64,000 nucleotides of DNA from Streptomyces roseofulvus (GCF_039534915.1 NZ_BAAAWE010000001.1:4030001-4094000); one strand, 5' to 3'; counted from the stretch's first letter, positions 1 through 8,863 are shown. The notes: generated by a model not told the origin, from the sequence alone. Numbers and translations: made by a program.

Positions 1-393
1 GTGGTGCTCGACGGCGCCGATGCCGCCGCCGTAGGGGATGCGGATGACGACCGGCATCTTCACGGTGCCGAGCGAGCGGGCCCGCATCTTCGCCAGCTGG
101 GTGACGATCTGGTCGTACGCCGGGAAGACGAAGCCGTCGAACTGGATCTCCACGACGGGGCGGTAGCCGCGCAGGGCGAGGCCGATCGCGGTGCCGACGA
201 TGCCGGACTCGGCGAGCGGGGTGTCGATGACCCGGTCCTCGCCGAAGTCCTTCTGGAGGCCGTCGGTGATGCGGAAGACACCGCCGAGCTTGCCGACGTC
301 GAGGCCCATGACGACGACCTTGGGGTCGGTCTCCAGGGCCTTGCGCAGCGACTCGTTGAGCGCCTTGGCGAGGGGAAGCTTCTGAACAGCCAT
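1..393 (-). CDS. bkdB: Alpha-ketoacid dehydrogenase E1 beta subunit, partial (first paralogue)
   Basis: Beta subunit of the thiamine-diphosphate E1 enzyme that decarboxylates branched-chain 2-oxoacids (or pyruvate) in the cytoplasm. Only the N-terminal 131 residues are present; the gene runs off the left edge. Visible family motifs are LGGVFRITDGL, DTPLAESGI, GFVYPAYDQ and RIPYGGGIGAVEHH, and the protein is clearly paralogous to the E1 beta at 19811..20848. The ATG lies two bases after the TAA of the E1 alpha gene, so the two are co-transcribed, and an E2 gene is expected beyond the edge. The choice between pyruvate and branched-chain substrate is inferred from the Streptomyces bkd gene order, not proven by residues. 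Confidence 0.9.
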   Translation of the reverse strand, partial: MAVQKLPLAKALNESLRKALETDPKVVVMGLDVGKLGGVFRITDGLQKDFGEDRVIDTPLAESGIVGTAIGLALRGYRPVVEIQFDGFVFPAYDQIVTQLAKMRARSLGTVKMPVVIRIPYGGGIGAVEHH

Positions 394-395
394 GA

Positions 396-1577
396 TTACT
401 CGGCCTCTCCGTCCGCGAAGGACGCCTGGTAGGCGGCGAACTGCGCGCGCTCCTCGTCGACGAGCGCGTGCCCGTCCGCGTAGGTGTGGTCGAACATCGC
501 CATGTGCTCGGGTACGGGCATGGCGCGGACGACCTCGCGGACGTGCTTGCCGAGGGCCTCGCTCTCGGCCTCCAGCTCCTCGAAGAAGGCCGCGTCGGCG
601 TGGCCCTCGTTCTCCATGTACGCGCGCAGCCGGAGGATCGGGTCCTTCGCCTCCCACGCCTCGCGCTCCGCGTCGCGGCGGTAGCGGGTCGGGTCGTCGG
701 AGGTGGTGTGGGCGGCCATCCGGTAGGTGAACGCCTCGATCAGGGTGGGGCCCTCGCCGCGGCGGGCGCGCTCCAGCGCCGACCGGGTGACGGCCAGGCA
801 CGCGAGGACGTCGTTGCCGTCGACGCGGACGCCGGGGAAGCCGAAGCCGCGGGCGCGCTGGTAGAGCGGGACGCGGGTCTGCTTCTCGATGGGCTCGGAG
901 ATCGCCCACTGGTTGTTCTGGCAGAAGAAGACGACCGGGGCGTTGTAGACCGCGGAGAAGACGAACGACTCGTTGACGTCGCCCTGGCTGGACGCGCCGT
1001 CGCCGAAGTAGGCGAGCACCGCGGAGTCGGCGCCGTCCTTGGCGATGCCCATGGCGTAGCCGGTGGCGTGCAGGGTCTGCGAGCCGAGGACGATCGTGTA
1101 CAGGTGGAAGTTGTTGCTGTTCGGGTCCCAGCCGCCGTTGTTCACGCCGCGGAACATGCCCAGCAGGTTGGTCGGGTCGACGCCGCGGCACCAGGCCACG
1201 CCGTGCTCCCGGTACGTCGGGAAGACGTAGTCGTCGTCGCGCAGGGCCCGGCCGGAGCCGATCTGGGCGGCCTCCTGGCCGAGCAGCGAGGCCCACAGGC
1301 CCAGCTCGCCCTGACGCTGCAGGGCGGTCGCCTCGGCGTCGAAGCGACGGGTGAGAACCATGTCGCGGTAGAGACCGCGCAGCTCCTCGGCGCTCAGGTC
1401 GATGTCGTAGTCGGGGTGCTGGACGCGCTCGCCCTCGGGCGTCAGCAGCTGAACGAGCTCGGGCTCCCCGGCCGGGGCCTGGTCGGCCTTCTTGGCTCCG
1501 GCGCTGGCGCCGGTGGTGCGCTTGGCGCCGCTGCTGCGTCGCGTCGTCTTGCGCGCGGCAGTGCTCTCCACGGTCAC
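396..1577 (-). CDS. bkdA: Alpha-ketoacid dehydrogenase E1 alpha subunit (first paralogue)
   Basis: E1 alpha subunit, 393 residues, binding thiamine diphosphate and Mg. The ThDP motif is complete: it opens with GDGASSQGD (about residue 193) and closes with QNN. The phosphorylation-loop region YRMAAHTTSDDPTRYR is also recognisable. The first 40 residues form a Lys/Arg/Ala-rich tail that the second paralogue (20845..21996) lacks. The GTG start is preceded by a GGAGGAG ribosome site seven bases upstream. The E1 beta gene follows after a two-base gap. Databases often call this family pyruvate dehydrogenase E1 alpha; its order in Streptomyces favours branched-chain ketoacid dehydrogenase. Confidence 0.9.
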   Translation of the reverse strand: MTVESTAARKTTRRSSGAKRTTGASAGAKKADQAPAGEPELVQLLTPEGERVQHPDYDIDLSAEELRGLYRDMVLTRRFDAEATALQRQGELGLWASLLGQEAAQIGSGRALRDDDYVFPTYREHGVAWCRGVDPTNLLGMFRGVNNGGWDPNSNNFHLYTIVLGSQTLHATGYAMGIAKDGADSAVLAYFGDGASSQGDVNESFVFSAVYNAPVVFFCQNNQWAISEPIEKQTRVPLYQRARGFGFPGVRVDGNDVLACLAVTRSALERARRGEGPTLIEAFTYRMAAHTTSDDPTRYRRDAEREAWEAKDPILRLRAYMENEGHADAAFFEELEAESEALGKHVREVVRAMPVPEHMAMFDHTYADGHALVDEERAQFAAYQASFADGEAE

Positions 1578-1759
1578 GTGCGTGCTCCTCCGTCGGTCCG
1601 GCCCCCGGGTTCGCCGGTAAGGCCAGTGCGGCTCTCCGCCTTATCCGTACCCTGCGCACGGGGTGGGTGCGACGCGGCCGGGGTCGGCGTGACAGGTGTC
1701 CCGGCGAGCGCCGTCGTAAGGCACGTTACCCATAGCGCGGCATTCCTGCGAAACCCCAC

Positions 1760-1793
1760 TTGACCTGCGATTTTGCTTGGATTTCCAAGTAAA
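1760..1793. promoter_or_regulatory. Near-palindromic operator-like site between bkdA and response regulator
   Basis: In the 342-base gap between the divergent E1 alpha and response-regulator genes, CTTGGA-TT-TCCAAG is a perfect 6-2-6 inverted repeat (1776-1789). Its flanks extend the symmetry with TTT (1772-1774) and AAA (1791-1793). A TTGACC hexamer that could be a -35 box lies just upstream at 1760-1765. The short AT-richer stretch stands out from the surrounding GC-rich DNA. No protein can be assigned from sequence; a regulator of the E1 operon or of the response regulator is possible. The rest of this gap shows no credible gene. Confidence 0.45.
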
Positions 1794-1919
1794 TCGAGAA
1801 AAGCGGGAGCTCACCCAGGTCAGCGCGCTGAGCAGCGGCCCGACACCGTCGTCGGAACATCCGGCACCGTAACCTGCGTACCCCGGGCACCGGAAGAGCC
1901 AATATGTGAGACTGGCTGC

Positions 1920-2579
1920 GTGCGCGAAGAAGGAAAAATCCGGGTATTTCTGCTGGATGACCATGAAGTCGTCCGGCGCGGCGTCCACGAGTTGCTTTCC
2001 GTGGAGGACGACATCGAGGTGGTCGGCGAGGCCGGAACGGCGGCCGACGCCCTGGTCAGGATCCCCGCGACCCGCCCCGACGTGGCGGTGCTCGACGTCC
2101 GGCTGCCGGACGGCAGCGGGGTCGAGGTCTGCCGCGAGGTCCGCTCCCAGGACGAGTCGATCAAATGCCTGATGCTCACCTCGTACGCGGACGACGAGGC
2201 GCTTTTCGACGCGATCATGGCCGGGGCCTCGGGATACGTCCTCAAGGCCATCCGGGGCAACGAACTGCTGAACGCGGTCCGGGACGTGGCGGCCGGCAAG
2301 TCGCTGCTCGACCCGGTGGCGACGGCGCGGGTTCTGGAGCGGCTGCGGGACGGGAACAACCCGAAGGGTGACGACAAGCTCGCCAACCTCACCGAGCAGG
2401 AGCGCAGGATCCTCGATCTGATCGGCGAGGGCCTGACCAACCGCGCCATCGGCGAGCGCCTCCACCTGGCGGAGAAGACCATCAAGAACTACGTGTCCAG
2501 CCTGCTGTCGAAGCTGGGCATGGAGCGCCGTTCGCAGGCCGCCGCGTACGTGGCGCGCATGCAGGCCGAGCGCCACTGA
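1920..2579 (+). CDS. NarL/FixJ-type response regulator
   Basis: DNA-binding response regulator of 219 residues. The receiver domain (about 6-125) has the acidic pocket LLDDHE, the phospho-acceptor Asp in VAVLDVRLPDG, the conserved Thr/Ser in LMLTSYAD, and Lys in YVLKAI. The C-terminal LuxR helix-turn-helix contains LTEQERRILDLIGEGLTNR and ends LGMERRSQAAAY, as in DevR/DosR-type regulators. No sensor kinase is adjacent. The frame stays open upstream to 1773, but the domain begins directly after the GTG at 1920. No good ribosome site precedes this GTG, so a leaderless message or another start is possible. Confidence 0.85.
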   Translation: MREEGKIRVFLLDDHEVVRRGVHELLSVEDDIEVVGEAGTAADALVRIPATRPDVAVLDVRLPDGSGVEVCREVRSQDESIKCLMLTSYADDEALFDAIMAGASGYVLKAIRGNELLNAVRDVAAGKSLLDPVATARVLERLRDGNNPKGDDKLANLTEQERRILDLIGEGLTNRAIGERLHLAEKTIKNYVSSLLSKLGMERRSQAAAYVARMQAERH

Positions 2580-2589
2580 GCCACCGGGC

Positions 2590-2631
2590 CCGCCGGGTCC
2601 GCGCCGTTCTCCCCGCCGGGTCCGCGCCGTT
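2590..2631. repeat. Direct repeat after the response regulator
   Basis: A 19-base unit, CCGCCGGGTCCGCGCCGTT, occurs at 2590-2608 and again at 2613-2631 (period 23). It lies just downstream of the response-regulator stop, in a gap without a gene. It is probably a small tandem duplication with no assigned role. Confidence 0.6.
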
Positions 2632-2755
2632 TTCCCGCCGGCCTCGCCCGAAGGGAGCAGCGCGGGCCCGCCGTCCGTTTTCGGGACCTATGTCCCCGGG
2701 GAGTGGGGGCCGGGGCCCCTTTCCCGACGGGGTGCCGGTGGCGGAGAGTGGAACC

Positions 2756-3187
2756 ATGTCCACCGAGGAGATCCGCGCCATCGAACTGCTCGGCCGTGCG
2801 TCGTACGGCCGGGTCGCCACGAGCATGCGGGCGATGCCGTTCGTCGCGCCCGCCCGGCACATCGTCTCCGACGGCAGCGTCGTGATCCGCATGCACGAGG
2901 GGCTCGGCTACCACCAGGCGTGCAGCGGCAGCGTGGTCGCCTACGGGGCGGACGACCTCGATCCGGTCTCCGGCGTCCTGTGGTCGGTGCAGTTCACCGG
3001 CACCGCCGAGATCGTCGAGCCGACCCCGGCCGAGCTGGCCGCCTTCGGCCCGGAACCGAGGAGCGTGGACGGCGAGCCGTTCGTCCCCGTCTACCTGCGG
3101 ATCGAACCCCAGTTCGTCACGGTGCACAGCATCGACTACGGTTCCGCGGCCGGTTCCGCACCGAGACATCTGCACCACGCAGCGTGA
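2756..3187 (+). CDS. Pyridoxamine 5'-phosphate oxidase-fold flavin/F420-binding protein
   Basis: Small protein (143 residues) of the split-barrel FMN/F420-binding superfamily that includes pyridoxamine-phosphate oxidases and nitroimidazole-reductase-like proteins. Features seen are YGRVATSMRAMPFVAPARHIV near the N-terminus, the central GSVVAYGADDLD, and VLWSVQFTGTAEIV, a common core strand of the fold. The ATG at 2756 has GGAG about nine bases upstream; in-frame codons reach back to 2690 but add only low-complexity sequence. The exact substrate cannot be told. It is followed after 15 bases by the phosphotransferase gene, so they may share a transcript. Confidence 0.75.
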   Translation: MSTEEIRAIELLGRASYGRVATSMRAMPFVAPARHIVSDGSVVIRMHEGLGYHQACSGSVVAYGADDLDPVSGVLWSVQFTGTAEIVEPTPAELAAFGPEPRSVDGEPFVPVYLRIEPQFVTVHSIDYGSAAGSAPRHLHHAA

Positions 3188-3202
3188 TCTAACATCTGCG
3201 GA

Positions 3203-4219
3203 GTGCCGCGCTCATCTGAACATCCCGCTCCTCCGGTCGGCGCCCTGCTGCGTCGCCACCCGCACGCCGGCGAGCCCCTGTCCTGCGTCCCCGTCGCCGA
3301 GGGCCTGCTCAACCGCGGCTACCGGCTCTCCACCACCCGCGGCCGCTACTTCCTCAAGCAGCACCTGGACGCCCCCACCGCCGACCGGGCCACCATCACC
3401 CGCCAGCACCGCGCCACCCAGCGGCTGCACGCCCTGGGCCTGCCGGTGGCCCCGCCGCTCCCCGACAGCCGCGGCCGCACGGTCGCCGTCATCGACGGCC
3501 GCTGCTACGCCCTGCACCCCTGGGTCGAGGGACGGCACCGGGACGGCGCCCAGCTCACCACCGGAGGCTCCCGCCGCCTCGGCGCCCTCCTCGGACGCGT
3601 CCACACCACCCTGGACCGGGTCATGGAGCCCCCGCCGGCCGGCGACCGGCACGACAGCGCCCGCCCCGAGGACACCTTCCGCGACATCGCCGAGCTGATC
3701 CGGCTCGCCCGCGCCCACCGCCCGTACGGCGGCTTCGACGCGCTCGCCGAGCACCGGCTGCGGGAACGCCGCCGGCTGATCGCCCAGCACGCCCACCGGC
3801 GCCCTCCGGCGCCCGCCACGGCCGGCTGGGTGCACGGCGACTTCCACCCGCTGAACCTGCTCTACCGGGGCGCCGAACCGGCCGCGATCGTCGACTGGGA
3901 CCGCCTCGGGGTCCGCCCCCGGGCCGAGGAGGCCGTGCGGGCCGCCGCGATCTTCTTCGTACGGCCGGGGGGCGAGCTGGACCTGGAGAAGGTGCGGGCC
4001 TACGCGCGCGCGTACCGGCGGGCGACCGGCGCCGACGGCACGGAGCTGGCGGCGGCGGTGCACCGGGTGTGGTGGGAGCGGCTGAACGACTTCTGGACGC
4101 TGCGCTGGCGCTACCAGCTGCACGACCGCAGGGCCGACCCGCAGTTCCCCGCGGTGTCGGCCCTGGCCGTGTGGTGGACGAGGGAGTACGACGCCGTCCG
4201 CGACGCCTTCTCCGACTGA
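3203..4219 (+). CDS. Aminoglycoside-phosphotransferase/homoserine-kinase-like enzyme
   Basis: Cytoplasmic kinase-fold phosphotransferase of 338 residues. The Brenner-type catalytic motif GWVHGDFHPLNLLY and the metal-binding IVDWDRLG, diagnostic of the APH/choline-kinase/homoserine kinase ThrB2 family, lie in the middle of the protein. The N-terminal lobe has NRGYRLSTTRGRYFLKQHL with the ATP-binding Lys. The substrate is unknown, and resistance is not implied. The GTG start follows GGAG immediately upstream (TGCGGAGTG), so spacing is poor and the true start could be a few codons later. It converges on the kinase gene 4227..5912 with only seven bases between the stops. Confidence 0.75.
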   Translation: MPRSSEHPAPPVGALLRRHPHAGEPLSCVPVAEGLLNRGYRLSTTRGRYFLKQHLDAPTADRATITRQHRATQRLHALGLPVAPPLPDSRGRTVAVIDGRCYALHPWVEGRHRDGAQLTTGGSRRLGALLGRVHTTLDRVMEPPPAGDRHDSARPEDTFRDIAELIRLARAHRPYGGFDALAEHRLRERRRLIAQHAHRRPPAPATAGWVHGDFHPLNLLYRGAEPAAIVDWDRLGVRPRAEEAVRAAAIFFVRPGGELDLEKVRAYARAYRRATGADGTELAAAVHRVWWERLNDFWTLRWRYQLHDRRADPQFPAVSALAVWWTREYDAVRDAFSD

Positions 4220-4226
4220 GACGCCC

Positions 4227-5912
4227 TTACGGGGTCGTGGCGCCGGCGTCTCCGCCGCCCGAGTCGTCGGTGGGCGGCGTGTTGGGGTCGCCGTTGCCGC
4301 CGCCGGTCGGGTCGGTCTGGCCGCCGGCGTCGCCGCCGTCCGTGGGCTGGCCCGTCGGCTCCTCGGTGGCCGTCGGCTCCGTGGTCGGCTCGCCGGTCTC
4401 CGTCGGCTCGGTGGTCGGCTCCTCGGTGGGCGTCGGCTCCGTGGTCGGCGGCGTCGTCGTCGGGGCCGTCGTCGGGGCCGTCGTCGGGTCCGGGTTCCAC
4501 GGCTGCTGCGTGGTGCCGCCGTCGCCGCCGCCGCTGGTGTCGCTCGGCTGGTCGGTGTGCGGGTCCTCGGACGGCTCCTCGGACGGGGTGGGCTCCTCGG
4601 AGGCCGTGGACGGCGACTGCGACACCGTCGTCGGCGTCGTGACCGGGTTCTTCCCCTTCTCGCCGCCGCCCGCCATCTTCACCGCGAAGACGACGCCGGC
4701 GACGATCGCGACCACCGCGAGCGCGGCGAACAGCACCATCCTGTTCCGCCGGCCCCGGCCGTCGTCAGCACCGCCGTAGCCGCCGTTCTGGCCGTAGCCG
4801 CCGGTGCCGCCCGTGCCGTCGTCGTAGCCGTTGTAGCCGCTGTAACCGCCGTCGTCGGGGTTGGGCAGCGGGACGATCCGGCCCTGCGCGGTCTCGCCGA
4901 GCGGCGGGTGGCCCATGGCCGTCGTCGCCGCCATGCCGTTCACGGGCGTGTGCCCGCCGTCGTGGACGGTCACCGGGCCGGTGTTCCAGGTGCCGGTGTG
5001 ACCGCCCTGCTGCTGGAGCATCTCCAGGCTGTACTGGATCAGCCCGCGCATCTCCTCGGCGCTCTGGAACCGGTCGTCCGGCTCCTTCGCGAGCGAGCGC
5101 ATCACCAGGCCGTCCAGCTCCGGCGGCGTCGAGCCACGGACCTCGGACGGCGGGACCGGGATGTCCTGCACGTGCTGGTAGACCACCGACAGCGGCGTCT
5201 CGCCGGTGAAGGGGGGCCGCAGCGCGAGGAGTTCGTAGAGCAGGCAGCCCGTCGCGTACAGGTCGGAGCGGTGGTCGACGGCCTTGCCGAGCGCCTGCTC
5301 CGGGGAGAGGTACTGCGGGGTGCCCATGACCATGCCGGTCTGCGTCATCGTCGCCTGCGCCCCGTGCAGCGCGCGGGCGATGCCGAAGTCCATGACCTTC
5401 ACGGCGCCGGTGTTCGTGATGATCACGTTGGCCGGCTTGATGTCGCGGTGCACGATGCCGTGCTGGTGCGAGTAGGCCAGCGCCTCCAGGACGCCGGAGA
5501 CGATCACCAGGGCCTGCTCGGGCCCCGGGGCCTCCGCGCTGACCAGCAGGTCGCGGATGGTGCGGCCCTCGACGAGCTCCATCACGATGTACGGCACCGG
5601 GCGGCCGTCGACGATGTCCTCGCCGGAGTCGTACACCGCCACGATCGCGTGGTGGTTGAGGCCGGCGACCGACTGCGCCTCGCGCGTGAACCGGGCCTTG
5701 GAGACCGGGTCCTCGGCGAGGTCGGAGCGGAGCAGCTTGACCGCGACGGTGCGGCCGAGGCGCACGTCCTCGGCCGCGAAGACCTCGGCCATGCCGCCGC
5801 GGCCCAGACGGTGCGTCAGACGGTAGCGGCCGTCGCCGACGACGCGGCCGACTCCCCATGACTCCGCGGCAGCGCCGGGCACACCGCCACCTGCGTCGGA
5901 TCCGGGTTCCAT
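4227..5912 (-). CDS. Membrane Ser/Thr protein kinase with Thr/Pro-rich outer tail
   Basis: Hanks-type kinase of 561 residues. The catalytic domain (about 30-295) has the glycine loop GRGGMAEVF, Lys59, HRDIKPAN with the catalytic Asp (residues 155-162), DFG (175-177) and the activation-loop signature GTPQYLSPEQ. One membrane helix lies at about 391-412 (LFAALAVVAIVAGVVFAVKM). Instead of PASTA domains, the outer 150 residues are a low-complexity Thr/Pro/Glu tail (PTTEPT-type units) with a Gly/Asp-rich end. It is transcribed divergently from another kinase (6205..7851), and such pairs are conserved in Streptomyces. The tail may span the cell wall; the ligand is unknown. Confidence 0.9.
   Translation of the reverse strand: MEPGSDAGGGVPGAAAESWGVGRVVGDGRYRLTHRLGRGGMAEVFAAEDVRLGRTVAVKLLRSDLAEDPVSKARFTREAQSVAGLNHHAIVAVYDSGEDIVDGRPVPYIVMELVEGRTIRDLLVSAEAPGPEQALVIVSGVLEALAYSHQHGIVHRDIKPANVIITNTGAVKVMDFGIARALHGAQATMTQTGMVMGTPQYLSPEQALGKAVDHRSDLYATGCLLYELLALRPPFTGETPLSVVYQHVQDIPVPPSEVRGSTPPELDGLVMRSLAKEPDDRFQSAEEMRGLIQYSLEMLQQQGGHTGTWNTGPVTVHDGGHTPVNGMAATTAMGHPPLGETAQGRIVPLPNPDDGGYSGYNGYDDGTGGTGGYGQNGGYGGADDGRGRRNRMVLFAALAVVAIVAGVVFAVKMAGGGEKGKNPVTTPTTVSQSPSTASEEPTPSEEPSEDPHTDQPSDTSGGGDGGTTQQPWNPDPTTAPTTAPTTTPPTTEPTPTEEPTTEPTETGEPTTEPTATEEPTGQPTDGGDAGGQTDPTGGGNGDPNTPPTDDSGGGDAGATTP
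4340..4500. repeat. Degenerate coding repeats for PTTEPT tail
   Basis: Short imperfect units around GTCGGCTCCGTGGTCGGC recur through this stretch of the kinase gene. They encode alternating TEPT/TEEP/TAPT peptides. Such repeats can change in length by slippage, so copy number may vary between strains. Confidence 0.6.
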
Positions 5913-6204
5913 GAGTCCTCGCCGTCGTCTGTCCGTGCCGTGGGTCAGTCGTCACGCTACAGGCTTCGTGCGACATCACGGTTCGCGATGACCGGCCATC
6001 CAACCCTTCTCGTGTACGCCTGTGCAAATTCCGCGGGTTTCGCCCGGCCCCCGCCCGGCTCCACCGGTACGGAGGGTCACGGAACGGGCACCCGGCTTGA
6101 CGTGTCAGGGGCCTCGGGCAGACTTGGCCCAGAAAATCGGCGGGATATCGAGGTCCGGCCGCAGACGACGGACCGACGCCTCGGGGCGCAGGGGGACAGC
6201 AGAC

Positions 6205-7851
6205 ATGAGCCACGACGGCGCTCAGGGCGGCCGCTACGCGGGCGGTTCGGTCGCGAACGGCCGCTACCAGCTGCGCGACCTCCTCGGCGAGGGCGGTATG
6301 GCCTCGGTCTACCTCGCGTACGACAGCGCGCTGGACCGGCAGGTCGCCATCAAGACGCTGCACACCGAGCTGGGCCGCGAGGCGTCCTTCCGCGAGCGGT
6401 TCCGCCGCGAGGCGCAGGCCGTGGCGAAGCTCTCGCACACCAACATCGTCTCGGTCTTCGACACCGGCGAGGACACCCTCGACGGCGGGCTGATGCCGTA
6501 CATCGTGATGGAGTACGTGGAGGGGCAGCCGCTCGGCTCGGTGCTCGCCTCCGACGTCCACCAGTACGGGGCGATGCCCGCCGACAAGGCGCTGAAGGTG
6601 ACGGCGGACGTGCTCGCCGCCCTGGAGGTCAGCCACGAGATGGGGCTGGTCCACCGCGACATCAAGCCCGGCAACGTGATGATGACCAAGCGCGGCGTCG
6701 TGAAGGTCATGGACTTCGGCATCGCCCGCGCCATGCAGTCCGGCGTGACCTCCATGACCCAGACCGGCATGGTCGTCGGCACCCCGCAGTACCTCTCCCC
6801 CGAGCAGGCCCTGGGCCGGGCGGTGGACGCCCGCTCCGACCTTTATTCGGTCGGCATCATGCTCTTTCAGCTGCTGACGGGCCGACTCCCCTTCGACGCG
6901 GACTCCCCGCTCGCCATCGCCTACGCGCACGTGCAGGAGGAGCCGGTCGCCCCGTCCTCCGTCAACCGGTCGGTGACGCCCGCGATGGACGCGCTGGTCG
7001 CCCGGGCGCTGCGGAAGAACCCGAACGAGCGGTTCCCCAGCGCCGCCGCGATGCGCGACGAGTGCCTGCGGGTCCTCGCGGCCGGCCAGTCCGCCGCCCC
7101 GGTGATCGTCGCCGGCGGCCCGGTGAACAGCGGCTCGGGCGTCGGCTCGGCCGTCTTCCCGCCGGTCGGCCAGACCCCGCCGCCGCACGCGCCGCAGGTG
7201 CAGCAGCCCTACCCGGCGCACACCCCGCAGCCCGGTCCCTACGGACCGCCGACGCCGGCCCCCACGCCGGCGCCCGGCCCCGCGTACGGCTACCCGCAGC
7301 AGGCGCCCACGCCGGCCCCCGGCTACCCGACCCCGCAGCCCGTCTCCTACGCGCCCACCCCGGCCCCGGCCCCCTCCGCCGCCCCGCGCCGGAACATGCC
7401 GGTGATCGTCGGCGCGGTCCTCGTCGCGCTGATCGCCGTCGGCGGCGTGATCGCCGCCGTCAACATGAAGGACAAGGAGACCGGCGGCGCCACCGGCGCC
7501 ACCGGCACGGCCGGCGCCACCACCGGCGGGGAGCAGACCCAGACCGACGGCCCCGGCCACAAGGGCCCGGACCTGTCGAAGACCATCGAGACGAAGGAGT
7601 GCACCGAGCCTCGGGAGTCGAGCGACGACCCCGCGAAGTTCGAGGCGCCCGACTTCACCTACAAGAACCTCACCTCGGTGAAGGACTGCCTGCACGCCGC
7701 CGGGTGGAAGATCAAGAAGCAGACCCCGGTGGACGAGAACACCTACGGCGAGGACACGATCCTCGCCCAGTACCCGCCGGCCGGCACGGACATCAGCGAC
7801 GCCGACGCCGAGTTCACCCTGGAGATCTCCACCGGCAACCCCCAGAAGTAG
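6205..7851 (+). CDS. Membrane Ser/Thr protein kinase with one PASTA-like domain
   Basis: Hanks-type kinase of 548 residues. Catalytic residues are Lys50 (QVAIK), HRDIKPGN (150-157) and DFG (170-172), with GTPQYLSPEQ following. A Pro/Ala-rich linker (PTPAPTPAPG units) precedes one membrane helix at about 397-418. The outer part ends in a domain of roughly 80 residues (CLHAAGWKIKKQTPVDENT, then LAQYPPAGTDI) that fits a single PASTA module, the type that senses muropeptides. ATG at 6205 was chosen because the kinase lobe begins shortly after it; in-frame codons to 6022 add no recognisable sequence. The 292-base gap to the divergent kinase should hold both promoters. Confidence 0.88.
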   Translation: MSHDGAQGGRYAGGSVANGRYQLRDLLGEGGMASVYLAYDSALDRQVAIKTLHTELGREASFRERFRREAQAVAKLSHTNIVSVFDTGEDTLDGGLMPYIVMEYVEGQPLGSVLASDVHQYGAMPADKALKVTADVLAALEVSHEMGLVHRDIKPGNVMMTKRGVVKVMDFGIARAMQSGVTSMTQTGMVVGTPQYLSPEQALGRAVDARSDLYSVGIMLFQLLTGRLPFDADSPLAIAYAHVQEEPVAPSSVNRSVTPAMDALVARALRKNPNERFPSAAAMRDECLRVLAAGQSAAPVIVAGGPVNSGSGVGSAVFPPVGQTPPPHAPQVQQPYPAHTPQPGPYGPPTPAPTPAPGPAYGYPQQAPTPAPGYPTPQPVSYAPTPAPAPSAAPRRNMPVIVGAVLVALIAVGGVIAAVNMKDKETGGATGATGTAGATTGGEQTQTDGPGHKGPDLSKTIETKECTEPRESSDDPAKFEAPDFTYKNLTSVKDCLHAAGWKIKKQTPVDENTYGEDTILAQYPPAGTDISDADAEFTLEISTGNPQK

Positions 7852-7930
7852 CCGCCCCGGATGCCGGGGTCGCCCCGCCATGTGACGCTGAGTCGGACAC
7901 CTCGGCGGCACGGCAGGGGAGGGATTCCCG

Positions 7931-8863
7931 GTGACTCCCACACGCGGCGGGACCGGCAGACGCGGCAGCGGCGGCAGTAGTGGCGGACACCGCCGCGTAC
8001 GGGCGCGGACACGGGCGGCACGGGCCGCCCGGTCCCTCCCCGGCCTCCGGAGAACCGCCCTCGGACCCGCGCTGGCCTGCGCCTTCACCCTGTACGGGAT
8101 CTCCGGCGCGGCCCTCGCCGAAGCCGCCGAGCCCCCCGCGGGACCCGCCGCCGGCGCCTCCGGAACCCCCGCCGGGCGCGCCGCCGCCCCCGCGCACGGC
8201 CCCACCGCCGGACCCGCGCACGGCCCCGCCGCGGCCACCACCACCGCCCCGGCCACGCCGTCCACCGGCACCCCCGCCTCCACCCCCGCCGCGACCGGCG
8301 GAACGGGCACGCCCCCCGGATCCGGCGCCACCAGCCGACCGCCCACGCCCACCGGCACGCCCACCGGCACCGGCACGAGCACCGGCCCCGGCACCACCGC
8401 GCCCGTCAGCCCCTCCCTCCGCACCCCCGGCGCCCCCACCGACCCCGCCGGGTCCGGCGCCCCCCGCCCCGGGAAGCCGGCCGCCGCCACCAGCGACGCC
8501 CCCACGCCCACCGGCTCCCCCTCCCTCGCCGGGCGGCCCGCCGCGGAGGGACGCACCCGGCCCGGCCGCCCCGAACCGGACCCCGCCGGCAGCGACGCCT
8601 CCGCCGACCCCTCACGTGACAGAACCGCTACAGAATCCACCGCCGACCGCCTCCCCGAGGAGGAGGCCGCGGTACCCGAGGAGGAGTCCACGGTCCGCCC
8701 GGCACCGGCCCGCGCCAGCCGCCCCGCCGCCGCCCCCCAGCTCACCGTCCGGAACGGCGCCACCGCCTCCGACCAGCCCGTTCCCCTGCTCACCCTCGGT
8801 GTGGGGCTCACCCTGATGGGCCTCGGCCTCGGCTTCCTCGGCCTCCGGCTGCGCCGCCGCTGA
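7931..8863 (+). CDS. Ala/Pro/Thr-rich membrane-anchored protein of unknown function
   Basis: Protein of 310 residues, not matched to a named family. The basic N-terminus (many Arg) is followed by a hydrophobic stretch at about residues 44-66 (LGPALACAFTLYGISGAALAEA) that looks like a signal sequence. A 200-residue low-complexity Ala/Pro/Thr/Gly region follows. The C-terminus is a membrane helix (LLTLGVGLTLMGLGLGFLGL) with a final RLRRR. This resembles a sortase-type anchor, but no LPxTG or LAxTG precedes the helix. The GTG at 7931 follows GGGAGGGATT. The composition fits a wall-spanning stalk, but that is inference. Confidence 0.6.
   Translation: MTPTRGGTGRRGSGGSSGGHRRVRARTRAARAARSLPGLRRTALGPALACAFTLYGISGAALAEAAEPPAGPAAGASGTPAGRAAAPAHGPTAGPAHGPAAATTTAPATPSTGTPASTPAATGGTGTPPGSGATSRPPTPTGTPTGTGTSTGPGTTAPVSPSLRTPGAPTDPAGSGAPRPGKPAAATSDAPTPTGSPSLAGRPAAEGRTRPGRPEPDPAGSDASADPSRDRTATESTADRLPEEEAAVPEEESTVRPAPARASRPAAAPQLTVRNGATASDQPVPLLTLGVGLTLMGLGLGFLGLRLRRR

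Noticed and set aside
1574..1759. Small minus-strand frame beside the E1 alpha start
   Set aside because: It overlaps the E1 alpha ribosome site and promoter region and has no coding character.
4765..8811. Very long open frame on the minus strand (about 1350 codons)
   Set aside because: It runs antisense through two kinase genes and the Ala/Pro-rich gene; its product is low-complexity Arg/Gly/Ala-rich sequence without domains. High GC leaves antisense frames open.
8720..8863. Sortase anchor on the Ala/Pro-rich protein
   Set aside because: The C-terminal helix and RLRRR end look right, but no LPxTG or LAxTG motif is present before the helix.
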